Source: Shewanella atlantica
GTDB taxonomy: Bacteria; Pseudomonadota; Gammaproteobacteria; Enterobacterales; Shewanellaceae
NCBI RefSeq assembly: GCF_003966265.1
Contig: NZ_RXNV01000009.1
Location: forward strand, 62,001-126,000
DNA: 64,000 nucleotides
Direction of reading: 5' to 3'
Below are positions 8,481 through 17,313 of this stretch, in pieces. The notes beneath the pieces were generated by a model. The model saw only the letters and a list, made by a program, of their open reading frames with translations, had not been told where the DNA came from and did not search any database. The position numbers and the translations under genes were made by a program. Position 1 is the first letter of the stretch; the number at the start of each line of letters is the position of its first letter.

Positions 8481-8510
8481 TCTTAAAAACAACAATAAGG
8501 AAGAGAAACC

Positions 8511-8765
8511 ATGTCAAATGTAATTGAACTGCTGGAACGTATGGGACAGGATGCCAGCCTGCAAACGCAGCAGAGCTTCGAGAAAGCAATTCTTGAATCT
8601 GAACTCACCAGTGAGCTCAAACAATCCCTTATCAATCGAGACGATATCAGCCTGAAACGTGAGTTGGATGTCTGCCCGGATGTGGTTTGTATTTTTCTAC
8701 CTGCTGAAGACGAAAAGCCAAATGAAGATTCAGATGAGGATGAAAAGACTGACAATACTAACTAA
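8511..8765 (+). CDS. Borosin-type RiPP precursor (SonA-like)
   Basis: An 84-residue precursor peptide. The helical N-terminal part matches the borosin binding domain of SonA, including MGQDASL near residues 11-17 (LGQDAQL in SonA), and a long helical stretch to about residue 52 follows. A short hydrophobic segment, DVVCIFLPAEDE (residues 57-68), stands out against the acidic, Asp/Glu/Asn-rich tail and is the likely core that receives backbone N-methyl groups; by position it matches the SonA core. Which residues are methylated cannot be told from sequence. AAGGAAGAG lies 5 nt before the ATG, a strong ribosome binding site suiting a substrate made in excess of its enzyme. The diguanylate cyclase gene begins 36 bp downstream. 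Confidence 0.88.
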   Translation: MSNVIELLERMGQDASLQTQQSFEKAILESELTSELKQSLINRDDISLKRELDVCPDVVCIFLPAEDEKPNEDSDEDEKTDNTN

Positions 8766-8801
8766 GGTAATGTCATAAATTACCGCATTAAAGTTAAAGA
8801 A

Positions 8802-10607
8802 ATGCGCCTAATGAATCTTGCTCATTGGCTAGCAATTATACTAGCCATATCGAGTATCATTTATCCAAATCGGCCCTATGCTGCCGATGATATCCAGCAC
8901 TCCTTATTAAGAGCCGACCAATTACGAAGTAGCGAGCCTGCTGAGTTTAAAGTGATACTAGCCGCGCTAGAGACACAAGTGGACAAAATGTCGACAGAGC
9001 AGCTCCACTATTTCAACTATTTATCAGCATACAAATTATCTTTTCAAGGTCAATTTGATAAAGCAGTAACAATTTACTCTCAAATACTCAATTCAAATGC
9101 CAACGATACACTTCGCTTTCGCGCAAATATGTCAATAATCAACTCTCACGCCATATCCAAGAATTGGAGCCAAGGATTAGCTCACTTAGCCATCAACATA
9201 GATCTTCTACCGTCAATTCAACCAAAAGAAATACACCAACTTGGCTTACTGATTGCGGCAATGTTTTACAACCAAATTCGTCAATATGAGCTTGGGCTTA
9301 ATTATGCGAAACGCCTCGAAGCTAAAGTGAGCCAAGGCCGTAACTTTTGTATCGCCCATAACCTGAAACTAGAGTCACTGTTTAAACTCGAGCTTCTGGA
9401 GGAAGATGACCCGCAGATCCGGGAAGGTATCGAGGCTTGCCAACAGAGTAACGAAGTGGTGATGGAGAGCGCCATCTATAGCTATATTGCCGCACTTTAT
9501 CTGAATAAAGATAAGCCCGATGAGGCAATCAACATCCTTGAATCAAATTATAGCGATTTAAAAGCAACAAAGTACGCTCACTTTCTAGCCGTATTCGATT
9601 CGCTTCTTTCTGTGGCGTATCTTAAAACCGATACTTTAGAGCGGGCAGAAGAACATGCTTTAACGGCTATCGATTACTCTACCAACATAGGTAACAACGA
9701 ACCCACGGTCACCGCCTACAGGGTTCTCTACCAGATAGCCGAGTCCCGTGGCGATCATATGATGGCGCTGGAGTACCACAAGAATTACGCCGAGGCCGAT
9801 AAGGCCTACTTGGATGACATCAAGACCAAGCATCTGGCGTTTCAGCTGGCCGAGCATCAGGCCGCGGAGCAGAAGAGCCGTATCGGGCTGCTGGATAAAC
9901 AGAATAACCTGCTCAAGATTGAGCAGAGGCTGGCCAGGAGTGAGGCGGAGAATAACCGCCTGTTTATAGCCCTGCTTATCGCGATTATTACCCTGCTCAG
10001 CTTCTGGGGCTATAAGTCCTGGATGACACAGCGACGCCTTAAACAGCTGGCCGAATTCGACGCCCTCACCGGGGTATTTAACCGCGGTCACTTTACTCAG
10101 CTGGCCCAAAGTGCCCTGCAATATTGTCACAACAGCGATATCTATCTTAGCTGTATCCTGTTCGACCTGGACAAGTTTAAAACCATCAACGACTCTTACG
10201 GTCACGCCTGCGGTGACTGGGTGTTGAAGAAGGTGGCAGATGTTTGTAAGGTGCAGGGCAGAAGCAACGATATCTTTGCGCGTCTGGGCGGTGAGGAGTT
10301 CTGTATCCTGCTGCCGGGCTGCGACCTCTTAACGGCGACTAAGCTGGCCGAGACCTGCCGCAAAAAGATAGCGCAGATAGATAGCTCAGATTCCGGCGCC
10401 GAGTTTATGATCACCGCCAGCTTCGGTGTCACAGATGCTAAGCTATCGGGCTATGATCTGGAAAAGATCACCGCCGATGCGGATATGGCCATGTATCAAT
10501 CCAAGCACGATGGCCGCAACCGCACCACCGTCTTCGGTCTCGTCGATTCAGATGAAAATGCAGAGAGCGAAGGAATAGAAAGCCGTCAGGGTCAACTGAC
10601 ACTTTAA
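8802..10607 (+). CDS. TPR-GGDEF diguanylate cyclase
   Basis: A 601-residue membrane protein. A signal peptide (to about residue 28) leads into a periplasmic helical-repeat (TPR-like) region of about 340 residues. A coiled coil, one transmembrane segment (about residues 386-404) and a cytoplasmic GGDEF domain follow. The active-site motif is RLGGEEF (GGEEF at 496-500), and RSND at 487-490 is a proper RxxD inhibitory site, so the enzyme should make c-di-GMP from GTP with product inhibition. It starts 36 bp after the borosin precursor on the same strand and may be co-transcribed. Base composition is AT-rich in its first 700 bp and GC-rich after, which marks a sensor part of different history from the catalytic part. 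Confidence 0.88.
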   Translation: MRLMNLAHWLAIILAISSIIYPNRPYAADDIQHSLLRADQLRSSEPAEFKVILAALETQVDKMSTEQLHYFNYLSAYKLSFQGQFDKAVTIYSQILNSNANDTLRFRANMSIINSHAISKNWSQGLAHLAINIDLLPSIQPKEIHQLGLLIAAMFYNQIRQYELGLNYAKRLEAKVSQGRNFCIAHNLKLESLFKLELLEEDDPQIREGIEACQQSNEVVMESAIYSYIAALYLNKDKPDEAINILESNYSDLKATKYAHFLAVFDSLLSVAYLKTDTLERAEEHALTAIDYSTNIGNNEPTVTAYRVLYQIAESRGDHMMALEYHKNYAEADKAYLDDIKTKHLAFQLAEHQAAEQKSRIGLLDKQNNLLKIEQRLARSEAENNRLFIALLIAIITLLSFWGYKSWMTQRRLKQLAEFDALTGVFNRGHFTQLAQSALQYCHNSDIYLSCILFDLDKFKTINDSYGHACGDWVLKKVADVCKVQGRSNDIFARLGGEEFCILLPGCDLLTATKLAETCRKKIAQIDSSDSGAEFMITASFGVTDAKLSGYDLEKITADADMAMYQSKHDGRNRTTVFGLVDSDENAESEGIESRQGQLTL

Positions 10608-10664
10608 CTTTAACTTTAACTATAAATATCGCAGACGCTTTATAGTTAGTAGCAGGCGCTTACA

Positions 10665-11225
10665 GTGCCAATTACGACTCAGCTCACGACCTCAATAACA
10701 AACAAACCGGAAATCATCGGCGTGAAACACTCAGCTAAGAATAGCTCTCTCATACACAAGCTACTCAGCTTCTTATCCCGCTACGTCTATGCCTTTATCG
10801 TCATCAGCGCCTTCGTTCTGGTCGAGTTTCTGCCCTATTACCTGCAGGAGAAAGCCCTGGCAGACAGTTTCAGACTGCCGGTCACAGCCACGGTTGTCAG
10901 GGTCGAGCGCAACATCTTAGGTAACGCTCAGCGACCGAGTTCTGACGAGGAGAAGAGCTGCACCTTGCTTTATCGATACCCCTTCGAAAATCATCTTCTT
11001 AACGGCAGCTACCGACATAGCTGCGCCGATTTCTCCGGTTTAAACAAGGGAGACAGCATAGATATTCTGCTGCAGGCCAATCAACCGACCAACTCGAAAC
11101 CGGCATGGGTCGAACTCTCCTTCGGCTGGTTAAAAACCGGCACCTATCTGGGCTTCTTGTTCCTGCTGCTGGGTATCACAGGCATCATTGCACGCATCTC
11201 CGGCATCAAAAACACCTCTGCATAG
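10665..11225 (+). CDS. DUF3592-like membrane protein
   Basis: A 186-residue protein with a GTG start. Two membrane segments (about residues 39-62 and 156-177) flank a roughly 90-residue extracytoplasmic domain that begins PVTATVVRVER and contains a LLYRYPFEN strand. This is the usual DUF3592 layout of an SH3-like beta domain between two helices. The domain contains two cysteines (SCTLLY, HSCADF) that could pair. No function is known. It lies 57 bp after the diguanylate cyclase and may be the last gene of that transcript. Confidence 0.6.
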   Translation: MPITTQLTTSITNKPEIIGVKHSAKNSSLIHKLLSFLSRYVYAFIVISAFVLVEFLPYYLQEKALADSFRLPVTATVVRVERNILGNAQRPSSDEEKSCTLLYRYPFENHLLNGSYRHSCADFSGLNKGDSIDILLQANQPTNSKPAWVELSFGWLKTGTYLGFLFLLLGITGIIARISGIKNTSA

Positions 11226-11428
11226 AGGCTCAAAACCCCATCCTTTCAGCTTAATCTTTCTTTATGATTTTAAATTCCTATGGAAAGTTTTCTGGCGTAA
11301 AAAAATTCGTCTAAACTCATAGAAGAAGCTTAAGCGACTGATATTAATGGGCTGGCCGATACACTCGCTATCAGCCGGTGAGATACAGAGCCTATCGATG
11401 CTGCTGACAATGATGAAAGGAGTCCAAC

Positions 11429-13900
11429 GTGTTTCAGCAATATATCCGCCAATGCAATCAAGAGGTCCACAAGACCCTCAACGCCGCCATCGCCGAGTTG
11501 GCCAATGCCCATCAAAATGTACTGACGCCGGAACATATCCTGTTGGGTTTGCTGTCACTTCCCGGCTCTGAGGCGGCTCAGCTACTGCAACAGATATTGC
11601 CAGATCCCGAAAAAAATATCGAAGCCCTGACCCGGGCCGTGTACCAGGATCATGAAAATACCCCGCTCAAGGGAGATACCACTCAGGTGGTCGCCGCCCA
11701 TGAAGTCGAAGAGGTGTTCGGCATCGCGCTCAGCGAAGCCAAACGGCTCGGGGATGCCTATATAGGTACAGGCTGCCTGTTGCTGGCCCTATGCGATAAG
11801 CGCTCCGGCGTCACCGCCATCCACCTGAGTAATCAAGGGATAAAGGTGGGTCCTGCTCGTGAGGCGCTGGTCAAGCTGAGAAGCGGCAAGACATTAGACA
11901 CGCCTGATGCCGAGGGTCGCAGCGATCCTCTGGATGAATACACCCAGGACCTGACCGAGATGGCCCGTAATAACCTGCTCGATCCGGTTATCGGCAGAGA
12001 GGATGAGATAGGGCGAGTCATTCAAACCCTCTCCAGACGTAAGAAGAATAACCCGGTACTCATAGGCGAGCCCGGTGTGGGCAAAACTGTGATAGTCGAG
12101 GGGTTAGCCCAGCGTATCGCCGATGCAGAGGTGCCCGATACCCTGCGTGATAAGCGCCTGCTCTCATTGGATCTAGCCGAACTGGTCGCCGGCGCCAATA
12201 TGCGCGGAGAATTTGAGGAGCGCCTCAAAGGTGTCAGGGATGCGGTGATCGAAGCTAAAGGCGAGATCATTCTCTTTATTGATGAACTGCATACCGTGGT
12301 GGGAGCCGGCGCCGGAGCTGGCGGACTGGATGCCCCCGCCCTGTTAAAGAGTGCACTGGGAAGAGGCACCCTGCAGCTGATCGGAGCCGACACTCTCGAT
12401 GAGTATCACAGGTACGTCGAGGCCGACAAGGCACTGGAGAGGCGTTTTCAACCTATCTTAGTGCGCGAGCCCAGCATAGAGGAGACCATAGATATCCTCA
12501 ATGGCCTGGCCAGGAAATATGAAGGCCACCATGATATAGAGTATCAGCCGGAGGCGCTGGAAGCCGCGGCCAGACTGTCGGAGCGTTATATCGCCGACAG
12601 GCACCTGCCGGATAAGGCAGTTGATCTTATCGATGAAGCCGGAGCCGACAGACACCTGCACCTGCTGGCGCTATCGAGACCCATGAAAGAGCTGGAACGC
12701 AAGCGTCAGACGCTTCTGTCGGGCAAGCAGAAAGCCTATAACGAACAGGCCTTCGAGAGCGTTGCCAATATGCAGACCGAGATCCTCAAACTCGAGCAGC
12801 AGCTCAAGCAGCAACGTGAACAACAAACTACTGACATAGCCAGTGAAGATAAAGCGGTCAATCCCGAGGATATCGCCCGTGTGGTCGCCCGCCTGACCGG
12901 GATCCCGGCCGCCCGTCTGGCCGAGTCTGAGGTAGAGAAGCTGTCGCATATGGAAGATAAGCTGCATAAGCGCATCATAGGTCAGCAAGATGCTGTGTCT
13001 GCGGTGGCCAACGCCATTCGCCGCAACCGAACCGGCATCAACCGCAGTCATCGCCCCATCGGCTCCTTTTTGTTTCTCGGCCCGACCGGTGTAGGTAAAA
13101 CCGAGCTGGCTAAGGCGCTGGCCGAGTTTATGCTTGATGATGAGAGCCGCATCGTACGACTTGATATGTCTGAATATATGGAGCGCCACGAGGTGTCCAA
13201 GATGATCGGGGCACCACCGGGCTATATCGGTTACGGTGAAGGGGGACAGCTCACGGAGAAGGTACGCCGCAACCCCTACACCATCATACTGCTGGATGAG
13301 ATGGAGAAGGCACACCCCGATGTGTTCAATATGCTGTTACAGATCTTAGAAGATGGTCGGCTCACCGATGCTCAGGGACGCACCATCTCGTTTCGTAACA
13401 CCTTGCTGATAGGCACATCGAACCTGGGCTCCGAGTCTCTGATAAGCGACCGCACTCCGGTCGGCTTTATCTATAGTGAAGATCCGGATTACGAGGCTGC
13501 CCGCCGCACCGTGATGAACGAAGTGAAGAAGTTCTTTAAACCCGAGTTTCTCAACCGGCTCGATGAGGTGATCGTATTTCATTATCTGACTCAGGAGGAT
13601 GTACTCAAGATAGCCAGGTTACTGATATCCGAGCTGTGTAAACAGATGAAGGACAACGATATCACCCTGCATATCGACGCCGATGTGATAGAGCGGGTAG
13701 CTAAAGACGGCTTTGAGCCCGCCTATGGTGCCCGCCCGCTAAGGCGGGAGATAGAGAAGCAGATAGAGAACCCCATCGCCTCTCTTATCGTCAACAATCA
13801 AAATGTCACGGGCAGTGAAATTCACATCAGCCTGCCGCACAAAGGCAAGGCATTTAATTTCAGGATTGAACCGGGAGAGGAAGGAGATAAAACCAGATAA
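11429..13900 (+). CDS. ClpC-like AAA+ protein unfoldase
   Basis: An 823-residue Hsp100 protein. It has an N-terminal Clp_N double repeat (about 1-145), a first AAA+ domain (Walker A GEPGVGKT at 213-220), a short middle segment of about 60 residues, a second AAA+ domain (Walker A GPTGVGKT at 551-558) and a C-terminal D2-small domain. The short middle domain makes it ClpC-like rather than ClpB-like. A VGF tripeptide in the second AAA+ domain (TPVGFIY) matches the ClpP-contact loop of ClpC, so it may feed ClpP. Oddities in D1: the usual ATT after the fourth strand reads ADT (D321), and GKTAIAEG reads GKTVIVEG. Start chosen with GAAAGGAG upstream of the ATG. A hairpin terminator follows. Confidence 0.88.
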   Translation: MFQQYIRQCNQEVHKTLNAAIAELANAHQNVLTPEHILLGLLSLPGSEAAQLLQQILPDPEKNIEALTRAVYQDHENTPLKGDTTQVVAAHEVEEVFGIALSEAKRLGDAYIGTGCLLLALCDKRSGVTAIHLSNQGIKVGPAREALVKLRSGKTLDTPDAEGRSDPLDEYTQDLTEMARNNLLDPVIGREDEIGRVIQTLSRRKKNNPVLIGEPGVGKTVIVEGLAQRIADAEVPDTLRDKRLLSLDLAELVAGANMRGEFEERLKGVRDAVIEAKGEIILFIDELHTVVGAGAGAGGLDAPALLKSALGRGTLQLIGADTLDEYHRYVEADKALERRFQPILVREPSIEETIDILNGLARKYEGHHDIEYQPEALEAAARLSERYIADRHLPDKAVDLIDEAGADRHLHLLALSRPMKELERKRQTLLSGKQKAYNEQAFESVANMQTEILKLEQQLKQQREQQTTDIASEDKAVNPEDIARVVARLTGIPAARLAESEVEKLSHMEDKLHKRIIGQQDAVSAVANAIRRNRTGINRSHRPIGSFLFLGPTGVGKTELAKALAEFMLDDESRIVRLDMSEYMERHEVSKMIGAPPGYIGYGEGGQLTEKVRRNPYTIILLDEMEKAHPDVFNMLLQILEDGRLTDAQGRTISFRNTLLIGTSNLGSESLISDRTPVGFIYSEDPDYEAARRTVMNEVKKFFKPEFLNRLDEVIVFHYLTQEDVLKIARLLISELCKQMKDNDITLHIDADVIERVAKDGFEPAYGARPLRREIEKQIENPIASLIVNNQNVTGSEIHISLPHKGKAFNFRIEPGEEGDKTR

Positions 13901-13924
13901 AAACATCTCTACTGAAATGACCCA

Positions 13925-13957
13925 ACAAAAAAGCGAAGCCTCAGGGCTTCGCTTTTT
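13925..13957. terminator. Bidirectional rho-independent terminator
   Basis: AAGCGAAGCC, a TCAG loop and GGCTTCGCTT flanked by A- and T-runs, placed between the convergent clp and nqrF genes so it can serve both. Confidence 0.9.
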
Positions 13958-14009
13958 GATGATTTACCTGTTAACGATCAGCCTAAAGTGGCTAATCGAG
14001 TCACATGCT

Positions 14010-15227
14010 CTAGTCACCAAAGTCATCCAGTAAGATGTTTTCCTCTTCCACGCCCAGACTCTCGAGCATACTGATGACCGACGAGTTCATGATTGGAGGG
14101 CCACACATGTAGAACTCACAATCTTCCGGTGCCTTATGGTTCTTGAGGTAGTTCTCATACAAGACATTGTGAATGAAACCTGTGTACCCATCCCAATTGT
14201 CCTCAGGCAGAGGATCGGACAGGGCAACGTGCCAGACGAAGTTATCATTCTCGGCCGCCAAGGTATCGAAATCCTCCTGGTAGAAGACTTCACGTGTCGA
14301 ACGTGCGCCATACCAGAAGCTCATCTTACGTTTGGTTTTAACCCCTTTAAGCTGGTCGAAGATATGTGAGCGCATCGGTGCCATACCCGCACCACCACCC
14401 ACAAAGATCATCTCGGCATCGGTCTCTTTAACGAAGAACTCACCAAATGGTCCAGAGATAATGACCTTATCACCCGCTTTAAGGTTGAAGATATACGAGG
14501 ACATCTTACCCGGTGGTACACCTTCTGAAGGTGGCGTAGCGATACGCACGTTCAGCATGATGCGCCCCTTCTCATCAGGGTAGTTCGCCATAGAGTATGC
14601 ACGGAGCACATCTTCATCGACCTTAGAGATCAGGTCGAACAGGCCATACTTCTCCCAATCATCACGGTATTCGGCAGGAATATCGAAGTCTGAGTAGTTA
14701 ACCTTATGTGCAGGCGCTTCAATCTGAATATAACCACCGGCTTTAAACTTAACGTCTTCGCCTTCAGGAAGCTTAAGTAGCAACTCTTTAATGAAAGTAG
14801 CAGTGTTATCGTTTGAGATAACCTCACACTCCCACTTCTTAACGCCAAAGATCTCATCTTCGACTTCGAGTTCCATATCTGTCTTAACCGCAACCTGACA
14901 GGCCAGACGACAGCCCTCTTTCGCCTCTTTCTTGGTGATATGGTCGAGCTCTGTTGGCAAAATATCGCCACCACCGGATTTAACGGTTACGCGACACTGA
15001 CCACAAGTTCCACCGCCACCACAGGCCGAAGGGATAAAGATATCTTTGTTCGCTAACGCGCCCAACAGCTTATCGCCTGCCGAGGTTGTAATGCTTTTAT
15101 CTGCATCATCGTTGATGCGAATACTGACGTCACCCGTAGACACCAGTTTACTTTTGGCGAATAAAATCACCATAACCAGCATACTCACAACCAGAGTAAA
15201 CATGCCGATACCAATTGCCATTTCCAT
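14010..15227 (-). CDS. nqrF: Na+-translocating NADH:quinone reductase subunit F
   Basis: Entry subunit of Na+-NQR, 405 residues: one N-terminal membrane helix, a plant-type [2Fe-2S] ferredoxin domain (CGGGGTCGQC with a downstream C) and an FAD/NADH-binding ferredoxin-reductase domain (RAYSMANYP for FAD, GGGAGMAPMRS for NADH, CGPPIM near the end). It oxidises NADH and passes electrons to the membrane subunits. It is the last gene of the nqrABCDEF operon. Its length agrees with the family (about 407). No apbE or nqrM follows; the next gene downstream is convergent. Confidence 0.98.
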   Translation of the reverse strand: MEMAIGIGMFTLVVSMLVMVILFAKSKLVSTGDVSIRINDDADKSITTSAGDKLLGALANKDIFIPSACGGGGTCGQCRVTVKSGGGDILPTELDHITKKEAKEGCRLACQVAVKTDMELEVEDEIFGVKKWECEVISNDNTATFIKELLLKLPEGEDVKFKAGGYIQIEAPAHKVNYSDFDIPAEYRDDWEKYGLFDLISKVDEDVLRAYSMANYPDEKGRIMLNVRIATPPSEGVPPGKMSSYIFNLKAGDKVIISGPFGEFFVKETDAEMIFVGGGAGMAPMRSHIFDQLKGVKTKRKMSFWYGARSTREVFYQEDFDTLAAENDNFVWHVALSDPLPEDNWDGYTGFIHNVLYENYLKNHKAPEDCEFYMCGPPIMNSSVISMLESLGVEEENILLDDFGD

Positions 15228-15299
15228 CGAATCTACCTTTTCAATAATTCGTTTTCTTTAAGCCCTGTTCTTTTAAACAAGAAAGGTTAAAAGAGCCGC

Positions 15300-15908
15300 T
15301 TAAATAGAAATACCAGAGAAAGCCATAAAGCCCAGAGCCATCAAGCCAGTAGTGATAAAGATGATACCAATACCCTGTAACCCTTCGGGTATTGCATGAA
15401 ACTTCATTCTTTCGCGCAGTCCCGCCAACATCACAATAGCCATCGCCCAACCGACACCTGAGCCCATTGCAAATACTGCCGACTCAGCTAAGTTATAGTC
15501 ACGGTTTGCCATGAAGATAACACCGGCAAAAATGGCACAGTTCACCGTCAGTAGCGGCAGGAAGATACCCAGAGAGTCATACAGACTCGGGATATACTTA
15601 TCTAAAACCATCTCTAAGATCTGTACCAGAGCCGCAATCACACCGATGAAAGTGATCAACTGCAGGTAGCTCAGATCCAGCTCAGGCATACCCGCCCAGG
15701 CCAGTGCACCCGGTGCCAGTACGTTGGCATAGATCAGCTGGTTAAGCGGTACAGCCAGGGTCATCACCACGATAACCGCGATACCCAAACCGAAAGAGGT
15801 AGACACCTTTTTCGATACGGCCAGAAAGGTACACATACCCATGAAGAATGACAGCGCCATGTTGTCGATGAAGGCTGCCTGAATAAAAAGATTAATGTAG
15901 TGTTCCAT
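15300..15908 (-). CDS. nqrE: Na+-NQR subunit E
   Basis: Integral membrane subunit of 202 residues (the family is about 198) with six hydrophobic segments, starting MEHYINLFIQAAFIDNMALS. NqrE and NqrD form a symmetric pair that holds a shared iron centre in the membrane. It lies 9 bp after nqrD and 72 bp before nqrF on the minus strand. Confidence 0.98.
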   Translation of the reverse strand: MEHYINLFIQAAFIDNMALSFFMGMCTFLAVSKKVSTSFGLGIAVIVVMTLAVPLNQLIYANVLAPGALAWAGMPELDLSYLQLITFIGVIAALVQILEMVLDKYIPSLYDSLGIFLPLLTVNCAIFAGVIFMANRDYNLAESAVFAMGSGVGWAMAIVMLAGLRERMKFHAIPEGLQGIGIIFITTGLMALGFMAFSGISI

Positions 15909-15917
15909 ATCTCTTCC

Positions 15918-16541
15918 TTAACCTCGTTTGCGCTGTATTACGTTAATCGTCCAGATCATTAATCCGATCAGGAAAAACGCACTAGGTGGGAGTTTGAACA
16001 TCTCATTAGCCAGATACCAGCCACCGTTTTCAACGGTTTTTAAGATCTCATGACCAAACAGGGTGCCACTGCCAAGCAGTTCACGCACGAAGGCGACACC
16101 GAGTAAGATAACGCCATAACCCATGGCGTTACCCACTGCATCTACAACCGCCAGATGAGGCGGGTTTTTCATGGCGAACGCTTCCGCTCGGCCCATGATG
16201 ATACAGTTGGTAATGATCAAGCCGACAAACACCGACAGTTGGCGGGACAGCTCGTAAGCGATGTCCTGCAGCACCATATCGACGATAATCACCAAGGATG
16301 CGATCACGGTCATTTGAGCGATGATACGCACGCTGTTTGGGATCAGGCGGCGGATCATCGAGATGATCAAATTGGAGAACACCAATACAAAAGTAACGGC
16401 TAATGTCATCACCAATGCGGTTTGCAAAGAGTTACTTACTGCCAACGCCGAACAGACACCCAACACCTGCATAGCAACAGGATTGTTAGTAAAAATCGGG
16501 CTAACCAGTATCTCGCGAGTAGCTGCTGAATTAGTACTCAC
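15918..16541 (-). CDS. nqrD: Na+-NQR subunit D
   Basis: Integral membrane subunit of 207 residues, homologous to NqrE in inverted topology. Recognisable stretches are SPIFTNNPVAMQVLGVC near the N-terminus and LTNCIIMGRAEAFA-like text (ITNCIIMGRAEAFAMKNPP) holding one of the conserved metal-ligand cysteines. The start follows the nqrC stop by one base, showing coupling. Confidence 0.98.
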   Translation of the reverse strand: MSTNSAATREILVSPIFTNNPVAMQVLGVCSALAVSNSLQTALVMTLAVTFVLVFSNLIISMIRRLIPNSVRIIAQMTVIASLVIIVDMVLQDIAYELSRQLSVFVGLIITNCIIMGRAEAFAMKNPPHLAVVDAVGNAMGYGVILLGVAFVRELLGSGTLFGHEILKTVENGGWYLANEMFKLPPSAFFLIGLMIWTINVIQRKRG

Positions 16542-16542
16542 C

Positions 16543-17313
16543 TTAGACCTCCGAAGCTTTTAACTTGTTGAAGAAGGTTTGGAAGCCCTCCTTGCCGAAC
16601 CAGAACTGAATCGAGCGTTGCACACCGCGACCCGTCATGGTTGCACCACTGACAGCGTCGACACCGTGAACATCACCCTCTTTGGCGCCGCCTTTAACCA
16701 CTCTGAAAGCCACTTTGCCTTTTTCATCGAAGAGTTGCTTACCCTGGAACTTATTGGTCCAATCGGTTTCGCCGAGGAAGTCACCAATACCCGGTGTTTC
16801 ACCGTGCTCATAGAAAACCACATTTTCAATGGTATTCATGTCTGGCTGAACCGCGACAAGGCCATAGATGATTGACCAGAGTCCCTTACCGTAGATAGGC
16901 ACAACCACGCTGCTCAACTTGCCACTGTCATCGAAGACTTTAAATACCCGAACCTGGTCGGCGCGGCTCTTGATCTTAGCGGTATCTTTTTTCGGTTTAC
17001 GCGATGTCTCTGGATTGATAGCCGCCATGCGGTCATCAAAGTCCATGATCTCACCTTCCGTCGTGACCATTCCTGTATCCAGTTCAACCAACATAGGTGT
17101 CACAGATTTTTCAAAAATAGAACGAAAGTCTTTATCACCGCTGATATCTACATCGGCAGCCATCAACACATAACGTTTGAGTTCATCACGCTTCTTCGTA
17201 AGCTTGCGTTCTTTGAGCAGATCCGCGGTACCTGTGATCATAAATGAACATAACAAGCACAGTGTTACTGTGAAGACCATAGTTCCAAGAACTGTATCTT
17301 TTTTAAAGGCCAT
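16543..17313 (-). CDS. nqrC: Na+-NQR subunit C (covalent FMN)
   Basis: A 256-residue periplasmic FMN subunit anchored by one N-terminal helix. The flavinylation motif reads DAVSGATMTG, with the acceptor threonine at position 225, the same number as in Vibrio cholerae NqrC. Attachment needs the ApbE flavin transferase, which is not encoded in this window. The start overlaps the end of nqrB by 11 bp. Confidence 0.98.
   Translation of the reverse strand: MAFKKDTVLGTMVFTVTLCLLCSFMITGTADLLKERKLTKKRDELKRYVLMAADVDISGDKDFRSIFEKSVTPMLVELDTGMVTTEGEIMDFDDRMAAINPETSRKPKKDTAKIKSRADQVRVFKVFDDSGKLSSVVVPIYGKGLWSIIYGLVAVQPDMNTIENVVFYEHGETPGIGDFLGETDWTNKFQGKQLFDEKGKVAFRVVKGGAKEGDVHGVDAVSGATMTGRGVQRSIQFWFGKEGFQTFFNKLKASEV

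Noticed and set aside
11235..11240. CCCCAT resembling an RpoH -10 element upstream of the clp gene
   Set aside because: No CTTGAA-type -35 element lies at the right distance.
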